From contig JADJXF010000029.1 in NCBI GenBank assembly GCA_016715995.1, positions 1-34,635 on the forward strand: a stretch of 34,635 bases of DNA. Direction: 5' to 3'. The notes below the pieces were generated by a model. The model saw nothing but the letters and a program-made list of their open reading frames with translations, ran no database searches and was not told the origin of the DNA. Each line of letters begins with the position of its first letter. The stretch's first letter is position 1. The stretch comes from Flavobacteriales bacterium. Lineage in GTDB: Bacteria; Bacteroidota; Bacteroidia; Flavobacteriales_F; PHOS-HE28. Positions 23,056-32,201 of this stretch are shown here, piece by piece. The position numbers and the translations under genes were made by a program.

Positions 23056-25320
23056 TTACGGTACCACTTCACCTTGCAGCACCAGGTCGAAGCGGAAGGG
23101 CTCACCGTCGGTCTCCACCACAACGATACGCGTGAGCGCACCGGGTTGTGCACGACCGTTGAAGGTGACCTCCACCACGGCGGATCCGCCGGGCGGCAGC
23201 GGGGCCTTGGGCAGCGCGGCGGTGGTGCAGCCGCAATCAACCTCTGCCTTCACCAGCCGAAGCGGGCGGTTTCCGGTATTGGTGAGGGTGAAGGGCACTG
23301 TGCGTTCCATGCCGACGGTCAGCTGACCCACATGTTGCGAGATCCGCACGCCTTCACGCGCGCTTTCTTGATGCTCCAGCCCGATGCCGACCACTTCGAT
23401 CCTTCGCTCGCGCATGGCCTCTACGCTATGCACGCTCTTGCGGGTGTCAAGCAGGTCGTCGCTCACGTCGGGGGCGGACCGCTCCTCACCGAAGGGCAAT
23501 TCGCGCACGGTCAGTCGCGCACCATTCGCAGCGCGGCCATCGAGGTAGGGCGCGAGCGTGCCTCCATCGTGCTGCCGAAGCGCATTGCGCAGGCTCTCGA
23601 TGCGCCGCATGCTCAAATAGCGGTTGTAGTCGGTGCGTGCCAATGGGCTGGCATGGCCGCGGACGTCCAGCGTCACCGACCGTCCTTCCGTCAGCGCAGG
23701 AAATAGGCCGCTGATCAGATCTTGCAAGCGCTCATAGCCGTGGTCCACGTGCTCGCTGAAGAAGCGCTGAACAGCGACGGAATCCTGCGTGAGCGACTCG
23801 TATTCCCCTTGAAGGCCCTTGTAGCGCAGGTATGCTTCGCTGTAAGGCTGGGCAGTGGTCCGTTTCCAGCTGCGCGGCTCGGGGTCATCGTTGTGGAAGT
23901 AAAGAACGAGTGGGAAGTCGCGTTGCATGGCGATTAATCGCTCCGTTGCCGTCATGGTTCGGATGGGCGCTGTGGGCCCTTCCTCCTGCGAGACGATAAG
24001 CGTCACGGTGTCAATTGCTGGCAGGCTCCAGCGGTACAGGTCGTTACAGCAGGTCTCGCCTTTGGCGGCGAAGGAACCGATGCGGTTGCTGGTCAACCAG
24101 CCCTCGCCCCGCGCGTGGTCGAGCATCGGGTACAGGTCGTTGGCGGGGCTGTTGATCGGTGATTCCGCATTCACCGGCGTGGCGAAGATGTCGTTGCCCC
24201 AGCCCGCGCTGAAGATGTCATAGCCACCGAATCCAGGCAGGAAATCGGAACTGAACCAGAGCGCATTGGAGCGGTTGTCGTACCACGGGCAGCGTTCGTT
24301 GCCCGGAGAGTTGATCGCCCGCCCGAGCGGGTACAAGTGGCTCACGGCACCATCATGGAACTCGGCCTGCCAGATGTCCCAGCCGCCTTGTCCACCGGCA
24401 CGGTCCGTGGCGAAGAGTAGCATCTCACGTTCATCCCACCAAGCGATCATCGGCTGCGTGCTCTGCACGGTATCGCCGATGCCGGGCAGCAGCCGGGGCT
24501 CACCGAAGCCATCCGCGGTCACCGGTGCGATATGGATCCTGCAGCCTTCGCTGGGGCCGCAGCGTGAGAAGAGGAACCACCGACCATCGCGGCTCCACGC
24601 GGCGTTGGCATTATCGTGCAGCGCATTCACGGCGCCCGCCAATGGGGCAGGTTCGAAGGGCGGATGCGTGGCGGATCGCAAGAGCGACGCACGGTACGCC
24701 GCCGTATCCTTCACTTCACCCTCCTTGTTCAGTTCGCCGCGTAGGCTGCTGAAGTAGAGCATTCCCTCTGGTCCGATCCGCGCGCCGAATTCGCTGTCGT
24801 AGGTGTTCAGCGGCTGCGGCAGATGCTCCAACAGGATCACTGGCGACGACTCTGCGACTGCTTTCGCCAACGCGCATCCTGTGATGGCATTCTCCGCGCG
24901 CTTGGCTACAACGGAGCCCTTGTCCTTCTCCTTCTGCAGCACCTTGCGCCATGTGGCCTCTGCCGCAGCGTGATCGCCCATGCTCATCTGCATCTCACCC
25001 AGCCAGCGCAAGGCCAACGAATGCGTGCGGCCTTGGTCCTTCTTGTGTACTCGCTCATAGAGCGCGGCGGCTTTCGGGTACTGGTGGCTCAAGCGGCACG
25101 CCTCGGCCTGCTTCCACTGCACGCTCAATCGTCCGCCGTCGATGGCCAGCGCGCCATCATAGAACCGTGTGGCCCCATAGAATTCCTGGCGAGCGAAGGC
25201 CGCATCTCCCCACGCCGTCCATTGCTCGAAGGATTGCGCATGGAGGACCGATGCCTGCAACAACATGATCCCAAGCGCGATGCCGGTCCTCCGTTCGGTA
25301 TGGCGCAGCACGCATCTCAT
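23056..25320 (-). CDS. TPR-PD40-OmpA-like-DUF1573 protein, T9SS cassette member (PorE-like)
   Basis: 754 residues, signal peptide 1-29 (ending LHAQ). Residues about 30-150 are TPR-like (GDAAFARQEFYGATRFYDGAL, YPKAAALYERV, GDHAAAEATWRKVL). Residues about 180-410 are PD40 propeller blades (MLYFSSLRGE, RWFLFSRCG, MLLFATDRAGGQGGWDIW, ALWFSSDFLPGFGGYDIF, GWLTSNRIG). About 525-645 is a divergent OmpA-like domain (LDVRGHASPLARTDYNRYLS, RRIEV). About 660-754 is a DUF1573 Ig-like domain with AEVDCGCT. The TPR/propeller/OmpA order recalls PorE, an outer-membrane-associated T9SS protein that contacts peptidoglycan; the DUF1573 extension is additional. It starts 3 bases after the PorP/SprF stop. It is probably a periplasmic partner of the upstream PorP and adhesin. 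Confidence 0.8.
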   Translation of the reverse strand: MRCVLRHTERRTGIALGIMLLQASVLHAQSFEQWTAWGDAAFARQEFYGATRFYDGALAIDGGRLSVQWKQAEACRLSHQYPKAAALYERVHKKDQGRTHSLALRWLGEMQMSMGDHAAAEATWRKVLQKEKDKGSVVAKRAENAITGCALAKAVAESSPVILLEHLPQPLNTYDSEFGARIGPEGMLYFSSLRGELNKEGEVKDTAAYRASLLRSATHPPFEPAPLAGAVNALHDNANAAWSRDGRWFLFSRCGPSEGCRIHIAPVTADGFGEPRLLPGIGDTVQSTQPMIAWWDEREMLLFATDRAGGQGGWDIWQAEFHDGAVSHLYPLGRAINSPGNERCPWYDNRSNALWFSSDFLPGFGGYDIFSAGWGNDIFATPVNAESPINSPANDLYPMLDHARGEGWLTSNRIGSFAAKGETCCNDLYRWSLPAIDTVTLIVSQEEGPTAPIRTMTATERLIAMQRDFPLVLYFHNDDPEPRSWKRTTAQPYSEAYLRYKGLQGEYESLTQDSVAVQRFFSEHVDHGYERLQDLISGLFPALTEGRSVTLDVRGHASPLARTDYNRYLSMRRIESLRNALRQHDGGTLAPYLDGRAANGARLTVRELPFGEERSAPDVSDDLLDTRKSVHSVEAMRERRIEVVGIGLEHQESAREGVRISQHVGQLTVGMERTVPFTLTNTGNRPLRLVKAEVDCGCTTAALPKAPLPPGGSAVVEVTFNGRAQPGALTRIVVVETDGEPFRFDLVLQGEVVP

Positions 25321-25323
25321 TCT

Positions 25324-26400
25324 TCAGAGCTGCTCTGGGCAGGCCTTGAACCGAACGGGCACCGGTGGGCGCTTCTTCCAGATGCGTATGGCAGTGAACT
25401 CGATGGCGCCCCGGTTACGGCTCGCGGGCACAAGCGCGCTCGTGTTGATGTCGTAGCTCGCGCCGAAGCTCCAATCGTCCCGCTCGAATCCGGCGAAGAC
25501 GTAACCAGCATCGGCGGCGCGCAAGTGCAGGCCCACGAGCAGCGCGCGCTTGAGCCCGTAGCGCTCCAGCAGGATGTACCGGACGCTCGCCCCAAGGTCC
25601 AGCTCCCGGAAGTTGCCTTGGCCCATCACGCGCATCATCGGCGCCACATCCAGCTCAGCGCTCACCGGAAAGGAGAGGAGCATGTGGAAATCGGTGCGTT
25701 GGTCAAGCAGGACATCGGGTTCGCCGAGGAAGCCGATTCCCGGCTGCGTGATGTTGAACAGGCCGAAGCCCGCCTGCAGCAGCCTGCGCGGCGCTGGAGT
25801 GAATCGGTACACCACGCCTGCATGGAGATCGGGATGGGCCAAGCCGTATCGGCGGAAATCCTCGCCGTTGTCGCGGTCCGGATCGTAGTAGAAGCCGTTG
25901 TATTGCGCATCGAAGGAGAGGCCGCCATTGTCCAAGGTGAGCGAAGTGACGCCGAATTGCGCGCCAAGGGTCACCCCATGCTCCTCGGCTTTTCCGAAAT
26001 GCTGGGTCCAACTCGCGCCTAGGCTGAAGTGGAACTGATTCAACCGGCTGTCGCCTGCTCGGTCGTTGAAGAGCCAGGCGCCCACACCAAGTCCCTTCAC
26101 GCCATTGAAGTCGCGCGCGTCGCCACCAAGCCCGAAGGTCCGGTAAGGCACCGTGACCGATCGCCATTGCTGTCGGTACACGCCGTGCGCGCGGTATTCG
26201 CCATCGAACTGACCGATCAATCCGGGATTTAGTCCCATGGGCACGTTGAAGTACTGCGAGAAGTGGATGTCTTGCCCGAACGCCAGCACCCGCAATGTCA
26301 GCAGCGCGCCGCAGGCTGCTAGCCTCAGGCCATTGGCTGCTCGATGCACTGAGCAGCCAGTGGCCTGAGGCCAATTGCCAATAGCAATCACTCGCCTCAT
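25324..26400 (-). CDS. PorP/SprF-family T9SS outer-membrane protein (cassette 2)
   Basis: 358 residues. The mature part begins QDIHFSQYFNVPMGLNPGLIGQFDGEYR, the classic PorP/SprF N-terminus, followed by YRQQWRSVTVPYRTF, the beta-barrel-like GLGVGAWLFNDRAGDSRLNQ, and later VLLDQRTDFHMLLSFPV and GASYDINTS. PorP/SprF proteins are beta-barrels that pair with one T9SS cargo, commonly the type B adhesin encoded next door (SprF with SprB). The ATG at 26400 overlaps the adhesin stop as ATGA (26397-26400). The N-terminal 50 residues are odd: between MRRVIAIG and the hydrophobic ACGALLTLRVLAFGQ lies a stretch coded by a 50-base palindrome (26322-26371), making the signal peptide unusually long. Confidence 0.87.
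   Translation of the reverse strand: MRRVIAIGNWPQATGCSVHRAANGLRLAACGALLTLRVLAFGQDIHFSQYFNVPMGLNPGLIGQFDGEYRAHGVYRQQWRSVTVPYRTFGLGGDARDFNGVKGLGVGAWLFNDRAGDSRLNQFHFSLGASWTQHFGKAEEHGVTLGAQFGVTSLTLDNGGLSFDAQYNGFYYDPDRDNGEDFRRYGLAHPDLHAGVVYRFTPAPRRLLQAGFGLFNITQPGIGFLGEPDVLLDQRTDFHMLLSFPVSAELDVAPMMRVMGQGNFRELDLGASVRYILLERYGLKRALLVGLHLRAADAGYVFAGFERDDWSFGASYDINTSALVPASRNRGAIEFTAIRIWKKRPPVPVRFKACPEQL
26322..26371. repeat. 50-base near-perfect palindrome inside PorP signal-peptide coding sequence
   Basis: Arms 26322-26342 and 26351-26371 are 21 bases each and are reverse complements at 20 of 21 positions, around an 8-base loop (GATGCACT). Left arm begins GCCTCAGGCC, right arm ends GGCCTGAGGC. A second small hairpin (ATTGC-CAATA-GCAAT) follows at about 26375-26388. 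The palindrome is read in frame as the odd segment between the signal peptide n-region and its hydrophobic core. It looks like an inserted palindromic element tolerated by the reading frame. Confidence 0.85.
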
Positions 26401-29400
26401 CGCACAACGGTCACGTTTCCTTTCTTGAAGTACTCCTGCCCATCGATGCACCACGCCTTCAGGTGATAGACGAATACGGCGGGGTCGACCAGCTTGCTTT
26501 GGTAGTGCCCGTTCCATCCTACCAGCTGGTCCTCCGTACGGAACACGCGCTCACCCCAACGATCGAACACCTGGAACTCCAATCGTTCGATGTGGGCGCC
26601 CCGCACGAACAGCACATCATTCACACCATCTCCATTGGGTGTGAAGGTGTTCGGCACGAAGATGTCCGGCTCCTCGCAAATCAATTCGTACACGGTCACC
26701 TTCACACTGTCGATGCGCGTACAGATGCCATCGCTCACGGTCACGCTGAACCAGGTGGTCTGCTGTACGAGCGCCGTGGGATTGGCGATGGCCGGATTGC
26801 TCACCAGCCCGGCCGGTTGCCACGCGTAGCTGACGCCGGAGGTCGGTGTGGCCTGCAGCTGCACCGTCGTTCCAGGCACCACGATGCTCTGATCCACCGC
26901 AACCGTCATCGCGCCGCCATCGATCGGCGATACGTCAACAGTGATACTGGCATTGAATGCGCAGCCGCTAGTACTGTTCACCTGCACCGCGTAGATGGTC
27001 TGCTCCACCGGAGCCACGTTTACGGATGATGTTCCTTGTCCGCTCAGGATCTCATCCGGCGGCGACCAGCTGATGGAAGATCCCGCATCGGCCCCAATGA
27101 GGTTCAACGTCGCTGTATCGTTGGCGCAGATCTGTGTTTCACCGCTGAGGGAGATGGCGCCATTCGAAACCGTCACCGTCACCTGCCCCGTGGTCCGGCA
27201 TGCGCTGCCGTTCCCCGCGCGCACGAAATACGTGCCACCCATTGCCGGAGCGATGGTCGCGGTGCTGTCCTGTGGTGAGGCGTTCAGCGTGTTGGTGAAT
27301 TGGGCGTTGGTGCTCCATTGCCATTGGGTGGCGCTGCCGAAACTGGTGGCGGTGAGCGTGACATTCGCCACGGGGCCGCAGATCAACGTGTCGCTCATCA
27401 CCTCCAGGAGCGGGCCTTCCGGCGCGATGGTGACCACACGCACGGCCACGTCTTGTCCATTGCACGCATCGGGGTCGCTGGCGGTGAGCGTGACCGTATA
27501 AGTACCGGGTTGGGCATAGGTATGCGTGGGCGACGTCGCAGTGGAGAACTGCCCATCGCCGAAGCTCCACTGGTAGGAGCTGGCACCGCTGCTGAGGTTG
27601 GTGAAGGACACCGCGAGCGGCGCGCATACGGTATCGGGCGCGAGGAAGGCCGCGATCACCAACGGTGAATCAAAATCGAACTTGAGCACGCCGTTGTTGC
27701 AGCCGCTGCTGTTGTTGGTTGCGCTCCACGCGCCAGGCGTGGTCGGGAAATCATCGTTGTTCTGGCAACCTGCGCATACGCTCTGATACACGCGACCGCG
27801 ACGATCGAACCGGCTGGTACCACCATCCACATGCTCCGGACTGATGCCTCCGCCGTAATACGTGGCGTAGGTGAGTGCCTGCATATTGATGTCGAACACA
27901 GCGAGGTACAGGTCATGTCCATCGGTGGTGGCTTGGTGCGCGTCAGCGGATACGGGAAGCCCGCTCGTGGAGAGTGATCCTCCGAGACCCAGGTTGCTGC
28001 TGCCCCAGCCGCTCGTGTAGATCTGGTCGCATACGTCCACGAGGAAAGCGGTGGGTGAGATGTCGGGCGTCCCGTCGCCGCTGCCCACGCGCGAGCTGAG
28101 CAGCACGGCGCTGAGGTCCGGCGTCACTTTCGTGATGAACTGTCCTCCACCCGGCAGGTTGTAGGGCGCATTCTGAATCATCTGGCCGGTTGGCGCGCTG
28201 GTCTGTCCGAAGAGGAAGGCATCGCCATTCTGGTCCAGTTCGATGAAGTAGGCCTGGTCGTAGCTCGATGAGCCCCAGTACGTGAGGGCATCAATCGCGC
28301 TGCCGGTCGGCGTGAACCGCGCGGCGAAGGCATCGGCCGGGCCGCCACTGAAGGTGCCGTCCAAAGCGGTCGCGCTAACAGGCAGATCGACGCTGGTGGT
28401 GCCACCGCAAACGAGCAGCCGTTCTTGCGCGTCCAGGTCGCCATTGTAGCAGGCATCAGCGCCGCTGCCGCCGATGAAGCTCGCATACTGCAAGGTGGTG
28501 AGCAGCGGGTCGAAGCGCGCCACATAACCATCGTGGCTTCCACCCGCGAAGGCGGGCTGCGCTGCACCTGCGGTGGTCGGCATGTTGGAGCTCTGCGTGC
28601 AACTCACCACCCACACGCGGCCTTGGGCATCGAGGAGCACCTCGCCGCGCACTTCATCCGCGTAGTTGAACTTGAGCTCGGGAGCGGTGTTCAGCCCATC
28701 GTTGGAGGTGCCACCGAGATAAGTGCTTCCCAGCAGTGCCGATCCATCTGCGCTGAGCCGTGCGAGCACCATGTCAGCGCCGGTCGGATACGAGAGGCCT
28801 AGCCCGGCTGGCGTGATGGCCTGGCCACCGCCGAAGCTGTTGTCGTAGCCGTTGGCAGCGATCGGGAAGTTTGCGGAGCCGCTGGTGCCGAGCACGAGCA
28901 GCTGGCCGTTCGGCGCCACGATGAGGCTGTGCGGCATCTCATCACGATTGCCACCCAGGTATGTGCTCCACACCAGGAAGCTGCCCGTGGTGTCGTACTT
29001 CGTGAGGGCGATGTCGGTGCCACCGTTCCCACCTTGCCCAGTACCGCCCGCGAACGCGGTCTGGTAGGCGCCCATCGTAACGGGGAACTGATTGCCGAAG
29101 GCGGTGCTGCCTGCATAGAGGAAGCCGAGCTGATCAAAGGTGGCGGTGTAGCCGAAGTTGTTGCTGAATGAACCCGAGTACGTCGCGAAGCTCAGCGTCG
29201 GGTCGATGATGAGGGGGTAGCGCTTGTCATAGGCGCCGGGCTTGAATCCGATCACGCCATCCTTCAATGTGTAGCGGCAATGCACAGCGCGCTGCTCGCC
29301 GTCGATCTCCTGGTAGGCGATCGGGATGCGCTCCGTGAGCCGTCCCAAGGTGGTGTGAACGACCAGTGCCGCGCCGCGCAACTCCACGAGGTCAGCACCC

Positions 29401-29909
29401 TCAAAGGCGATGCGGATGGCCGAAGGATCGGCGCCCGGCGCCACCACGAGGTCGTACTTGGCACCGCCCCGGTTGGCGCGAAGGATGGCATCGCAGCCTG
29501 GTGCAATGCCTACGAACGTGATGCGCCCATAGCCCATGGCGCGACTCGCCCAACGCGTGGGGTCGCTGCCAAGGAAGTAGTTGTGGTATCCGGGCAAGGG
29601 CGATTCAGGCTTACAGGAAGTCGAATCGGTTGCGCTGAGGAAGCTTATGCGGACCGCGTGGCGTGGAAGGGTCGCCGGTGGTTCGGTCCTTACATCGGCA
29701 TGTGCCGAGGCCATGGCCCTCGCGTCATAGAGGTCGAAGACGACGGCATCGCGCTCGCACCAGATCACCACGCCATCCAGTTCAGCCTGGTAGGCCACCG
29801 CGTCGGGCCATTGCCCCCGGTTCTCGATGAACCGCGATTGGCCCGTCGCACGCAGCGCGAACAGCGCCACCACACAGATGATCAGGTGCGTACTCCAACG
29901 AACAGGCAT
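26397..29909 (-). CDS. Large secreted adhesin-like protein: SBBP-type propeller, PKD, type B T9SS tail
   Basis: 1170 residues, signal peptide 1-23 (ending ATGQ). SRFIENRGQWPDAVAYQAEL at about 24-43 opens a conserved N-terminal domain (about 24-230) that ends KRYPLIIDPTLSFATYSGS. Then come SBBP-like propeller repeats to about 740 (VWSTYLGGNRDEMPHSL, LGSTYLGGTSNDGLN, LQYASFIGGSGAD, ALTYATYYGGG). A PKD domain lies at about 770-812 (SSYQWSFGDGQFSTATSP, HTYAQPGTYTVTLTASD), followed by Ig-like segments. The type B sorting domain is at about 1080-1170 (VPNTFTPNGDGVNDV, LEFQVFDRWGERVF). It is probably exported by T9SS and held at the surface with its PorP partner. It is the first gene of a cassette whose next start overlaps by ATGA. 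Confidence 0.88.
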   Translation of the reverse strand: MPVRWSTHLIICVVALFALRATGQSRFIENRGQWPDAVAYQAELDGVVIWCERDAVVFDLYDARAMASAHADVRTEPPATLPRHAVRISFLSATDSTSCKPESPLPGYHNYFLGSDPTRWASRAMGYGRITFVGIAPGCDAILRANRGGAKYDLVVAPGADPSAIRIAFEGADLVELRGAALVVHTTLGRLTERIPIAYQEIDGEQRAVHCRYTLKDGVIGFKPGAYDKRYPLIIDPTLSFATYSGSFSNNFGYTATFDQLGFLYAGSTAFGNQFPVTMGAYQTAFAGGTGQGGNGGTDIALTKYDTTGSFLVWSTYLGGNRDEMPHSLIVAPNGQLLVLGTSGSANFPIAANGYDNSFGGGQAITPAGLGLSYPTGADMVLARLSADGSALLGSTYLGGTSNDGLNTAPELKFNYADEVRGEVLLDAQGRVWVVSCTQSSNMPTTAGAAQPAFAGGSHDGYVARFDPLLTTLQYASFIGGSGADACYNGDLDAQERLLVCGGTTSVDLPVSATALDGTFSGGPADAFAARFTPTGSAIDALTYWGSSSYDQAYFIELDQNGDAFLFGQTSAPTGQMIQNAPYNLPGGGQFITKVTPDLSAVLLSSRVGSGDGTPDISPTAFLVDVCDQIYTSGWGSSNLGLGGSLSTSGLPVSADAHQATTDGHDLYLAVFDINMQALTYATYYGGGISPEHVDGGTSRFDRRGRVYQSVCAGCQNNDDFPTTPGAWSATNNSSGCNNGVLKFDFDSPLVIAAFLAPDTVCAPLAVSFTNLSSGASSYQWSFGDGQFSTATSPTHTYAQPGTYTVTLTASDPDACNGQDVAVRVVTIAPEGPLLEVMSDTLICGPVANVTLTATSFGSATQWQWSTNAQFTNTLNASPQDSTATIAPAMGGTYFVRAGNGSACRTTGQVTVTVSNGAISLSGETQICANDTATLNLIGADAGSSISWSPPDEILSGQGTSSVNVAPVEQTIYAVQVNSTSGCAFNASITVDVSPIDGGAMTVAVDQSIVVPGTTVQLQATPTSGVSYAWQPAGLVSNPAIANPTALVQQTTWFSVTVSDGICTRIDSVKVTVYELICEEPDIFVPNTFTPNGDGVNDVLFVRGAHIERLEFQVFDRWGERVFRTEDQLVGWNGHYQSKLVDPAVFVYHLKAWCIDGQEYFKKGNVTVVR

Positions 29910-29915
29910 GCCCGA

Positions 29916-29923
29916 CGAAAGTA
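29916..29923 (-). promoter_or_regulatory. Putative -7 box TACTTTCG before the adhesin gene
   Basis: The minus strand reads TACTTTCG 6 bases before the ATG at 29909, the same octamer and spacing as before the MscS gene. It would start cassette 2 independently of the OmpA gene ending at 29973. Confidence 0.42.
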
Positions 29924-29972
29924 GCCATGCTTGCGCGCATGCCCGGTGTATCAGCAGGTGAAGGAGGGATTC

Positions 29973-32198
29973 TCAGCGCTTGGAGCCGCGCTTCGGCGTG
30001 GCCCCGCTCAACTGCTCAGCACGCCGTGGAGCTTCGCCCTTCACCACCATGCGGAACTCCACGCGACGGTTCTGGCTGCGACCCTCCTCGGTCTTGTTGC
30101 TGGCGATCGGCTGGTTCTTCCCATGGCCGATTGGGATGAGGCGCGCCTCTTCCACTCCTTGTTCCGCGAGGTAACGCACCACGGATGCGGCTCGCTGCTG
30201 CGAGAGCCCCATGTTGTACTGTCGGCTTCCAATGTCGTCGGTGTGCGCCTCGATCACCAATTGCAGTTCGGGATGCTGACGCAGCAAAGCGGAGATCTGT
30301 TCGAGCACCAGATCAGAGCCAGGACTGAGATCCGCGCTCTTGTAGGCGAAGTGGATGGCATTGGTACGGAGCTTCTTATGATTGAGGTCTTCCAGACGCG
30401 AGAGGTCGAGCTGGCTGAGGTCGAGGAGCTGCTCCACGCGCAGCGCGAACACCTCGGCATCGAGGAACTGGAGCTCCTTCACCTTCTTGAACACCTGATA
30501 GAGTTCCTCGGCATTCTTGGTCTCGCCCACGGAGTAGGTGTAGGCACCTTGGATCGGATCGAACCGCTCGATCACGCGGTAGTGCCTTCGGATCTGCGCG
30601 AAACGGGCATCGTCGAGGTCCACGCGCTCTTTGCTCGCGAACAGCTGCACGCTGAAGACCACATCGTTCAGCGCCTCGCCCTGGATGCTCGCATCGTCGA
30701 AAGGCAGCTCCTGGTACTCGAAGGCGTGCGTCTTGCCGTAGGCGTCCTGGTAGGTGGCGACCACCGACATGTCCTCCTGGTCCTTGAATCGGTCGAGCAC
30801 CACGATGGTCTTGGTGTTGCACCGGTTGCTGATCACGCCGAACTCATCCGGCATGGAGAGCACGTCCAGCTTCACCTGATAGATGCCGGCTTGCCTGAAG
30901 GCGTGCATCACGCGGATGCCTTCGCCGCGGGTACCGTCGCCCATGTCCCAATGGTGCTCGGCGGGTTTCATGCCGGGCAAATAGCTCATCGTTCCATCAA
31001 GCTCCAGCTTCCTGCCTGTGCGCACCGTGTCCTGCGCGGCGATCCAGGCCTGTTTTTGATCAGCCACCTCAAGGTGATTACTGCTGAGGGCATGGAAGAG
31101 GTCGCCGCTCTTGCGGTCGATGAGCAGGGAGCGAACCTCGTAATTGCCCGGAGTGCTATAGCAGTGCTGCGCATGGTAGCCCTTGATCCGGGTGCCGTCG
31201 CCCATGTCCCAATAGTGGTCAACCGGTATGGCCGCCGAGGCCGCGTGGGCGCGACGCCGGAAGCTGTAGCAGTAGTTGTTGCGCTTCTGTTCAGCGCAAT
31301 CGCGGAATTTCGGCACTGTTCGTTTGGCGAGATGGATGGCGTCTCTTCCGGAGCGGTCGCTCGCGAAGAGCGCGCTGTAACGGTCGCCAAGAAGCATGTA
31401 GCCGTGGTCGTTGGCGGAGGTGTTCACCGGTTCGGGCAGTCCGGTAGGTTGTATCCAACGCTCACCATCAGGTTCGGTGATATAGATGTCAAGCCCGCCC
31501 AAGCCACCGATGCGGTCGCTGGCGAAGGACAGCGTGCCATCCACCTGCCAGCGCGGATACACCTCGTTGCTCGTGCTGTTCACTTCCGGTCCGAGGTTCT
31601 CCGGGGCGCTCCAACCGCTATTCACCCGTGCGCATCGATAAAGGTCCATGCCACCGAGTCCTCCGGGCATGTCGCTGGCGAAGTAGAGGGTCTGCCCGTC
31701 GGCTGAGAACGCGGGATGGACTATGGAATGGGCAGGGTGGTTGTGGGGGAACGGCTCGGGCGCTTGCCATGCGCCGTTCACGTAGTGCGAGAAGAAAAGG
31801 CCGAGCTGGTCATTCGAGCGGCGCATGTTCGAGAGTTTCTTCGGAAGCACCTGGTTCCGCGTGAAGCAGATGATGCGGCCGTTTTCGGCGAACGAGGCTG
31901 GCCCTTCGTTCACAGGCGTGGCGAGATTCGCGCTGAAGAGCACGGGCGTGCCGGTGCGCCCGTCCTTGAAGGGTACCCAGTACAAGTCGCTGAGGGGCTT
32001 GCCGGTCTCCGCGTCCGTGAAGCCGACCAGTGAGGCATTCTCGCGGATGGAGCACATCACGAAACCGCTGTCCATCGCGACCGGGGCGTAATCCTCGCCC
32101 GAGGGACGGATGTCCAGCTGGCGCACTTCATAGTGCTCCTGACCATTCGCGGCAACAGCGGCGAGGCAACAGATGGCTATGAGAGTCGGGCTGCGCAT
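29973..32198 (-). CDS. PD40-PKD-OmpA outer-membrane-associated protein, T9SS cassette 1
   Basis: 741 residues, signal peptide 1-19 (ending ANGQ). PD40 blades at about 130-310 (QTLYFASDMPGGLGGMDLY, TLSFASDRIGGLGGLDIY, SALFASDRSGRDAIH). Two PKD-like modules share the phrase HYWDMGDGTR / HHWDMGDGTR (about 326-356 and 410-443). A SPOR-like segment follows at about 500-580 (VVFSVQLFASKERVDL, RVIERFDPIQGAYTYSVG). A canonical OmpA-C domain is at about 612-717 (IHFAYKSADLSPGSDLVLEQ, EAHTDDIGSRQYN, SQNRRVEFRM), which binds peptidoglycan. It begins 3 bases after the PorP/SprF stop. It is likely the periplasmic anchor for the PorP/adhesin pair encoded just upstream. Confidence 0.88.
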   Translation of the reverse strand: MRSPTLIAICCLAAVAANGQEHYEVRQLDIRPSGEDYAPVAMDSGFVMCSIRENASLVGFTDAETGKPLSDLYWVPFKDGRTGTPVLFSANLATPVNEGPASFAENGRIICFTRNQVLPKKLSNMRRSNDQLGLFFSHYVNGAWQAPEPFPHNHPAHSIVHPAFSADGQTLYFASDMPGGLGGMDLYRCARVNSGWSAPENLGPEVNSTSNEVYPRWQVDGTLSFASDRIGGLGGLDIYITEPDGERWIQPTGLPEPVNTSANDHGYMLLGDRYSALFASDRSGRDAIHLAKRTVPKFRDCAEQKRNNYCYSFRRRAHAASAAIPVDHYWDMGDGTRIKGYHAQHCYSTPGNYEVRSLLIDRKSGDLFHALSSNHLEVADQKQAWIAAQDTVRTGRKLELDGTMSYLPGMKPAEHHWDMGDGTRGEGIRVMHAFRQAGIYQVKLDVLSMPDEFGVISNRCNTKTIVVLDRFKDQEDMSVVATYQDAYGKTHAFEYQELPFDDASIQGEALNDVVFSVQLFASKERVDLDDARFAQIRRHYRVIERFDPIQGAYTYSVGETKNAEELYQVFKKVKELQFLDAEVFALRVEQLLDLSQLDLSRLEDLNHKKLRTNAIHFAYKSADLSPGSDLVLEQISALLRQHPELQLVIEAHTDDIGSRQYNMGLSQQRAASVVRYLAEQGVEEARLIPIGHGKNQPIASNKTEEGRSQNRRVEFRMVVKGEAPRRAEQLSGATPKRGSKR

Positions 32199-32201
32199 CG
32201 G

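Noticed and set aside
29931..31706. 591-codon open frame antisense to the PD40/OmpA gene
   Set aside because: His/Val/Glu-rich shadow; canonical OmpA-C motifs lie on the other strand.
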